Assembly: GCA_030765665.1 (NCBI GenBank)
Contig: JAVCCD010000098.1
Location: forward strand, 1 to 9,867
Length of the DNA stretch: 9,867 nucleotides
Origin: Candidatus Tenebribacter mawsonii
GTDB taxonomy: Bacteria > Cloacimonadota > Cloacimonadia > Cloacimonadales > TCS61
Reading direction: 5' to 3'
Of the stretch, positions 6,044 to 9,867 are shown piece by piece. Made by a program: the position numbers and the translations under genes. Within the stretch, counting starts at the first letter, position 1, and every line of letters starts with the position of its first letter. The notes beneath the pieces are model-generated. The model worked only from the letters and a program-made list of their open reading frames with translations. It had not been told where the DNA came from and did no database searches.

Positions 6044-7056
6044 TAAGTTTTACGTCGTAGTTTCTGTTTCTCTAAAAAATAGATCTGCCAGAGATCTTTC
6101 TGAGATGAATTTAAAAGCGGTTTCAGAATGGTTTTTCCAGCTTTACCTATACTTTTTTCCAGGAAAAGTAACTCTTTGAATTTTGCTTTGATTTCATCAT
6201 CCAAATCCACTTTCAAACCAGATTCTCTGAGCAGAAGCACACCCTTAGCTCGGATCGCTAATTCCAAATAAATCCGTAAATAGCAGAATAAATCAAGCAC
6301 AACTTCTCCGTTGAAACTGTTGCGAAATCCAGCCAGATATATTCCCTGCTTGGTTTCAGCAAATTTACCACTCTTAAGAAATCCCAACATGGTCACATCA
6401 GAATCGAAACCACTTTGCAGCCATTTACTCATGCCTTTTTCGCTAACAGAAAATATTCCGATTAGAAGTAATGGCAGTACCAAAACTTGAAGCATCGTAT
6501 TGATGAGTGGAGGTAGGAAAAAATGATTGAAAAATGAGTGAATCACAATTGCAGCCAGTAAACCCGGTAGAAAATGAATGAATCTAATTTGCTTATACTT
6601 CCCTGTAATATAAACTGAGACCAAAGCAAAAATGGCAGTATTCCCACCATGCAGGATGGCCGTTCCAAATCCACGGAAAATCCACAGCATTATATTACTA
6701 CTTTCCAACTGATGCAAATAATAAATGTTTTCCAAGAGGGAAAAACCACTTCCCACAGCAAAACCAATGATCGCTGCATCTACAAGAAAGCCGATTTTTC
6801 CTTTTTTAATAAGCAAAAAAGGGAGAAGTGCTTTGGCGATTTCTTCCAGAACTGGTGCAATGTAACGAGAGAGGATTTCTCCGCTGATCATAGTGAGAGT
6901 AAATCTATTTACAAAGTAACAGATTACTGCTGCCAGCATACCAAATCCAATTGCCTTAAAGATAGAAGCAGGCTTGAGCAGTTTGTAATTATCCAGAAAA
7001 ATCAGCATTACCAAAAAGACAAATACCGGAATTAAACTGACTGCGATGCTTATCAT
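6043..7056 (-). CDS. PrsW-family intramembrane protease with C-terminal extension
   Basis: Polytopic inner-membrane protein of 337 residues. The N-terminal two thirds (about 1-203) consist of hydrophobic helices carrying the PrsW signature: EEIAK (71-75), FSLLEN (105-110, E109), the third conserved helix with H136 in ILHGGNT, and IHSFFN (172-177, H173 and N177). PrsW of Bacillus cleaves an anti-sigma factor within the membrane; family members generally are thought to act on membrane substrates. A further soluble-looking region of about 130 residues (205-337), ending in a basic tail (KQKLRRKT), is longer than the classic family of just over 200 residues and I cannot assign it. The gene lies 34 bases downstream of the metallopeptidase-barrel gene on the same strand; no strong Shine-Dalgarno is seen before its ATG. 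No anti-sigma factor or sigma factor lies in the window, so the substrate is unknown. Confidence 0.85.
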   Translation of the reverse strand: MISIAVSLIPVFVFLVMLIFLDNYKLLKPASIFKAIGFGMLAAVICYFVNRFTLTMISGEILSRYIAPVLEEIAKALLPFLLIKKGKIGFLVDAAIIGFAVGSGFSLLENIYYLHQLESSNIMLWIFRGFGTAILHGGNTAIFALVSVYITGKYKQIRFIHFLPGLLAAIVIHSFFNHFFLPPLINTMLQVLVLPLLLIGIFSVSEKGMSKWLQSGFDSDVTMLGFLKSGKFAETKQGIYLAGFRNSFNGEVVLDLFCYLRIYLELAIRAKGVLLLRESGLKVDLDDEIKAKFKELLFLEKSIGKAGKTILKPLLNSSQKDLWQIYFLEKQKLRRKT

Positions 7057-7090
7057 AAAACTACTATTAAACTATCGAATGTCTTTGCCA

Positions 7091-9867
7091 TTAAAACAAT
7101 TTCAAACTTACCATCAATTCCTCAGAACGATTGAAATCATCATCCCAGGCAGCAGCAAATCCAAATGAAAAAGTTGTTTTAAGAAGAGACATTGAGATGA
7201 ATCTAATATCGCATTGCATCCCGACATTGTAATATAATTCTCGTTCCGAATCTATCACATCAGTTGATAGGATTGATCCAAATACAGCCGGCCGCAGCCA
7301 TCTGGCATAAAAAGCTGGCACTCCAAATTGACTAAATCTAAGAGGTGGAAGATTTAACTCAAGCATCGATTTAGCAAAATTCTTTCCATCTGCATCATTG
7401 ATTCCCAACCCGGGAAAAGAATAGTGCTGTCTGTATCGTTTTTCATCCTGATGATCGATCCAGTTATTGCCAAAACCACCAAAATAGAAATTGGCAAAGG
7501 GATTAGACAGATCACTAAAATTGTATCCAGCTGAACTGCGTAACCAGATGGAGGAGTGCTGAAACGCAAACGGAACTCCAAAATCTACTGAAGATAAAGT
7601 ATAAGGATAAAACTCTTTATTTACGTATGATGAAGAGAGTCTGGTTGAGAATTCATAACCCTTCTCTCCATCCACCGCACCCAATGATTTCTGTACAAAG
7701 CCATAATTCCAGGCTGTGGAAGCCTGGAACATTTCATCGTATTCGGCTGAAACATTTTGAAAATCAGGTAAAATATCCAAGCCACCGTAACCATCAAAAT
7801 CAAAAGTCAATTCCATTGTTCTTGGTTTATCATTGAGCAAGTTTTTTTTGTATCCAAAGCCATATGAGTAGCCTTTTCGGCTGATCTTAGTTGGACCGAA
7901 CAAATCATAAAAATCCGCTTTGTTATAGTCAGCTCGCAAGGTTAGACTTTGATAGGAATATTTTCCTCTTAAATGAATTTTCTCATCTTCAGAAAGATCG
8001 TCTTGAATCGAATAGGAAGCATCTAAAGAGAAGCTATTGAACCCGAGCGCATCTTGCCATTTGAAATGATAACCTGTGGCTAAATGATCTTTGTAACCCT
8101 CCACAATAGGATAGGCGCCAAGTAGATGGATATTTTTAGAAACTTTGTATTCACCCTTGTAGGTTTGTCTGCTTTCCAAGTCTATTTTAGCAGGAGACCC
8201 ATCATTCCATTCTTTCACATAAGGAAATTTCTCAATCACCTTTTGCCCCAAATATTCGATTGCTCCCACTTTATCTAAAGTTTTGTTTTCCATCCAACCT
8301 GGAATCCAACCCTTACCTCCCACATAATTAAACACGATCAGCGAATCGGAAGAAACAGGAATAGGCCGGAAAAAACCAGTTTCGCAATTGGAAATGATGG
8401 AAATATCATCGATAGCAAAATCATAGCGGTACACGTTGGAAACGCCGGAATAATAGGAAGTGCCAAATAGATAACGGCCATCCTCGGAAAAAACAAAATT
8501 AGCTGGAGAGCTGTAATCAAAATCAAAGATCTGCTGGTAAGATGCGTCGCCGTTTTGCAGCTTCTTTAAATCAAACCAGACAAGCTGCTGAACACCGTCG
8601 ATATGAGTAATGGCACCAGTCAACTTACTGCCATCTGGTGAAATATCCAGATCATAAATGTCTGAGCCGTATGGAAAAGCATAAATTGCCTGCCAGTCAG
8701 TATAAGGTGGTTCCAGTTGGATAAGAGTGGAAATACCATTTTCATGGCGGACCCCCCACAGAGATCTATCAGCCCGATTCAGAGCTAATTCTCCAGCGCG
8801 CAGGTCGGTAATAAGCCGAGTAACTTTTCCAGATTCGATATCTACCATATTCAGATCACGGCGATAGTAATTATCGGAAGTAAAGAAAAGTCTATTCTCA
8901 TCTTTATCCCAGGCCAGAGAAGTAGTATAGTAAGTAGAAGCTGCTTTGATATTACAGATCTTACGTTTTTCACCCGTATTTACATCGATCTCCAGAATAT
9001 GGGGTAATTGTCCGGGAAGTTTTACGGCTGTAAAAAGTTTCAACTTTTCAGCATCATAGAAGCTGCGGGAGACAGAGCCCATCGCTTCTTTGGTTATTGG
9101 CTTAATTTCTGTTGTAGGGTTTTGGCGTATTCGGGCTAAATTATGCTCTTGAAATTCATGTTCAAAAGTGATCCAATCTTGCCATTCATCAGTTAATTTA
9201 CGATGGAAAACCTGCTGAAATTGTTTAGAAAAATAGGCTCTTGTTCCATCTTCCCGTTTCACCCAATCGATCAATTTATTCGGTCCATATTTTTGTCCCA
9301 GATAGCTGAAGAAACGCGTTCCATAAAGATAGGAATTTGCTCCAACCTGAAAATCTATCGCCGTTCCTTCTGCTTCCAAACCTACCAGATCATAAATTCG
9401 GGTACTGTCTCGCACCATGGAACGAAACACCATCTCATCATAAGAGCCCAGAGAACGACCTACTCCGCCTGACATCCAGGTTTCCATGCTCACTGCGATA
9501 CCTTCATGATACCAGCGGGGCGCAAATTTACGAGGAGTAGCCAGATATGCATAAAGTAATGAAAACGGATTTTCCTGAACTTGCTGAATCTTACTGCCAA
9601 AGAATTTGCGCCAAAATCGATCTGCTTTGGAAGACATATCCATAGCTGTGATATGAGTAAGTTCATGATGCATCAACAAGCTCATGCGTTCATTGGCTGG
9701 TGCCACTTCAAAAACATACATATAAGGCGACATACTGATATAAACAAAATTTCGCGGAACCGCTGTGGCGCCACCATTGGCCCAATCAGAAAAATCTTCG
9801 ATGAAAATTGTGGATCTTTCTGATGGTTTGTAATCCCAAAAATCTTGATAGTAATCCCAGGTGCGCA
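7091..9867 (-). CDS. Zinc-metallopeptidase / beta-propeller / outer-membrane barrel fusion protein (5' end outside window)
   Basis: The frame stays open from the stop (7091-7093) to the right edge, so the true start lies outside; 924 residues are visible. The ATG at 9733 is internal: the 44 codons before it are open and read smoothly (for example FIEDFSDWANGGATAVPRN) into the domain. Numbering from that Met: HELTH at 23-27 (zinc ligands H23, H27 and catalytic E24) and RWYHEGIA at 73-80, whose E77 is the likely third ligand, mark a gluzincin of the peptidase-MA type. Residues about 215-505 look like a TolB/WD-type beta-propeller, with blades containing LAWDKDENRLFF, LDISPDGSKL and FVFSEDGRYLF. 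Residues about 525-880 are aromatic-rich alternating strands, with FPGLGINDADGKNFAKSMLE resembling the C-terminal region of bacterial surface-antigen barrels, ending SLKLF with a terminal Phe. It is probably anchored in the outer membrane; which side the peptidase faces and its substrate are unknown. Confidence 0.85.
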   Translation of the reverse strand, partial: RTWDYYQDFWDYKPSERSTIFIEDFSDWANGGATAVPRNFVYISMSPYMYVFEVAPANERMSLLMHHELTHITAMDMSSKADRFWRKFFGSKIQQVQENPFSLLYAYLATPRKFAPRWYHEGIAVSMETWMSGGVGRSLGSYDEMVFRSMVRDSTRIYDLVGLEAEGTAIDFQVGANSYLYGTRFFSYLGQKYGPNKLIDWVKREDGTRAYFSKQFQQVFHRKLTDEWQDWITFEHEFQEHNLARIRQNPTTEIKPITKEAMGSVSRSFYDAEKLKLFTAVKLPGQLPHILEIDVNTGEKRKICNIKAASTYYTTSLAWDKDENRLFFTSDNYYRRDLNMVDIESGKVTRLITDLRAGELALNRADRSLWGVRHENGISTLIQLEPPYTDWQAIYAFPYGSDIYDLDISPDGSKLTGAITHIDGVQQLVWFDLKKLQNGDASYQQIFDFDYSSPANFVFSEDGRYLFGTSYYSGVSNVYRYDFAIDDISIISNCETGFFRPIPVSSDSLIVFNYVGGKGWIPGWMENKTLDKVGAIEYLGQKVIEKFPYVKEWNDGSPAKIDLESRQTYKGEYKVSKNIHLLGAYPIVEGYKDHLATGYHFKWQDALGFNSFSLDASYSIQDDLSEDEKIHLRGKYSYQSLTLRADYNKADFYDLFGPTKISRKGYSYGFGYKKNLLNDKPRTMELTFDFDGYGGLDILPDFQNVSAEYDEMFQASTAWNYGFVQKSLGAVDGEKGYEFSTRLSSSYVNKEFYPYTLSSVDFGVPFAFQHSSIWLRSSAGYNFSDLSNPFANFYFGGFGNNWIDHQDEKRYRQHYSFPGLGINDADGKNFAKSMLELNLPPLRFSQFGVPAFYARWLRPAVFGSILSTDVIDSERELYYNVGMQCDIRFISMSLLKTTFSFGFAAAWDDDFNRSEELMVSLKLF

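Noticed and set aside
5940..6179. Plus-strand open frame of 79 codons rich in Phe and Ser
   Set aside because: It is produced by a T-rich tract and overlaps the 3' end of the well supported PrsW-type gene on the other strand; no ribosome binding site or family resemblance.
6649..7035. Plus-strand open frame of 128 codons
   Set aside because: It lies wholly antisense to the PrsW-type core motifs, has no recognisable domain and reads like a low-complexity shadow.
9731..9733. ATG at 9733 as the true start of the metallopeptidase-barrel gene
   Set aside because: The frame is open to the window edge, the preceding residues look like part of the same peptidase domain, and no signal peptide follows this Met as an exported protein would need.
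9203..9823. Several plus-strand open frames opposite the metallopeptidase region
   Set aside because: They are antisense to HELTH and WYHEG motif coding sequence, overlap one another in different frames and show no protein-like features.

Overview
The window looks like chromosomal DNA from a low-GC, Gram-negative bacterium. Two proteins end in a terminal-Phe beta-strand typical of outer-membrane beta-barrels, and several gene products carry signals for the envelope. The mix of genes (CHASE2 cyclase, LPP20-type periplasmic protein, barrel proteins, peptidase-MA/propeller fusion) resembles FCB-group bacteria such as Cloacimonadota. That placement is an inference from gene style; there is no rRNA or marker gene here to prove it.

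Layout. Bases 1-311 hold no supported gene. They contain a perfect 15-bp inverted repeat with a third partial copy, a 10-bp tandem duplication and a possible promoter. Next comes a plus-strand pair with an ATGA overlap: a DAGK/YegS-type lipid kinase (312-1202) and a PlsC-type acyltransferase (1199-1906), both plausibly supplying phosphatidic acid to membrane lipid synthesis. Five bases later the opposing strand begins, and the rest of the window is a minus-strand series, read from right to left: a very large 5'-truncated protein (7091-9867) joining a zinc-metallopeptidase domain, a beta-propeller and a C-terminal beta-barrel; a PrsW-family intramembrane protease (6043-7056); a decayed outer-membrane barrel gene (about 5415-5986); a secreted LPP20-type protein with an Ig-like insert (4035-5399); and a CHASE2 / class III adenylate cyclase (1912-4038) that overlaps it by 4 bases.

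How the genes may work together. The secreted LPP20-type protein and the CHASE2 cyclase are translationally coupled. The cyclase puts its sensor domain in the periplasm and its catalytic domain in the cytoplasm, so the pair plausibly couples envelope state to cAMP. The broken barrel gene ends 15 bases before the LPP20-type gene and was probably once the first member of that unit. The two genes further upstream (PrsW-type and metallopeptidase-barrel) are also envelope proteolysis candidates, but a functional link to the cyclase is only suggested by position.

I found no tRNA, rRNA, CRISPR array, insertion sequence or prophage gene. The most noteworthy items are the three-part metallopeptidase-propeller-barrel protein, the lesion-rich barrel pseudogene sitting in front of an apparently intact signalling pair, and the competing inverted repeats at the left edge. 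I do not see a clear, wholly new defence or mobile system.
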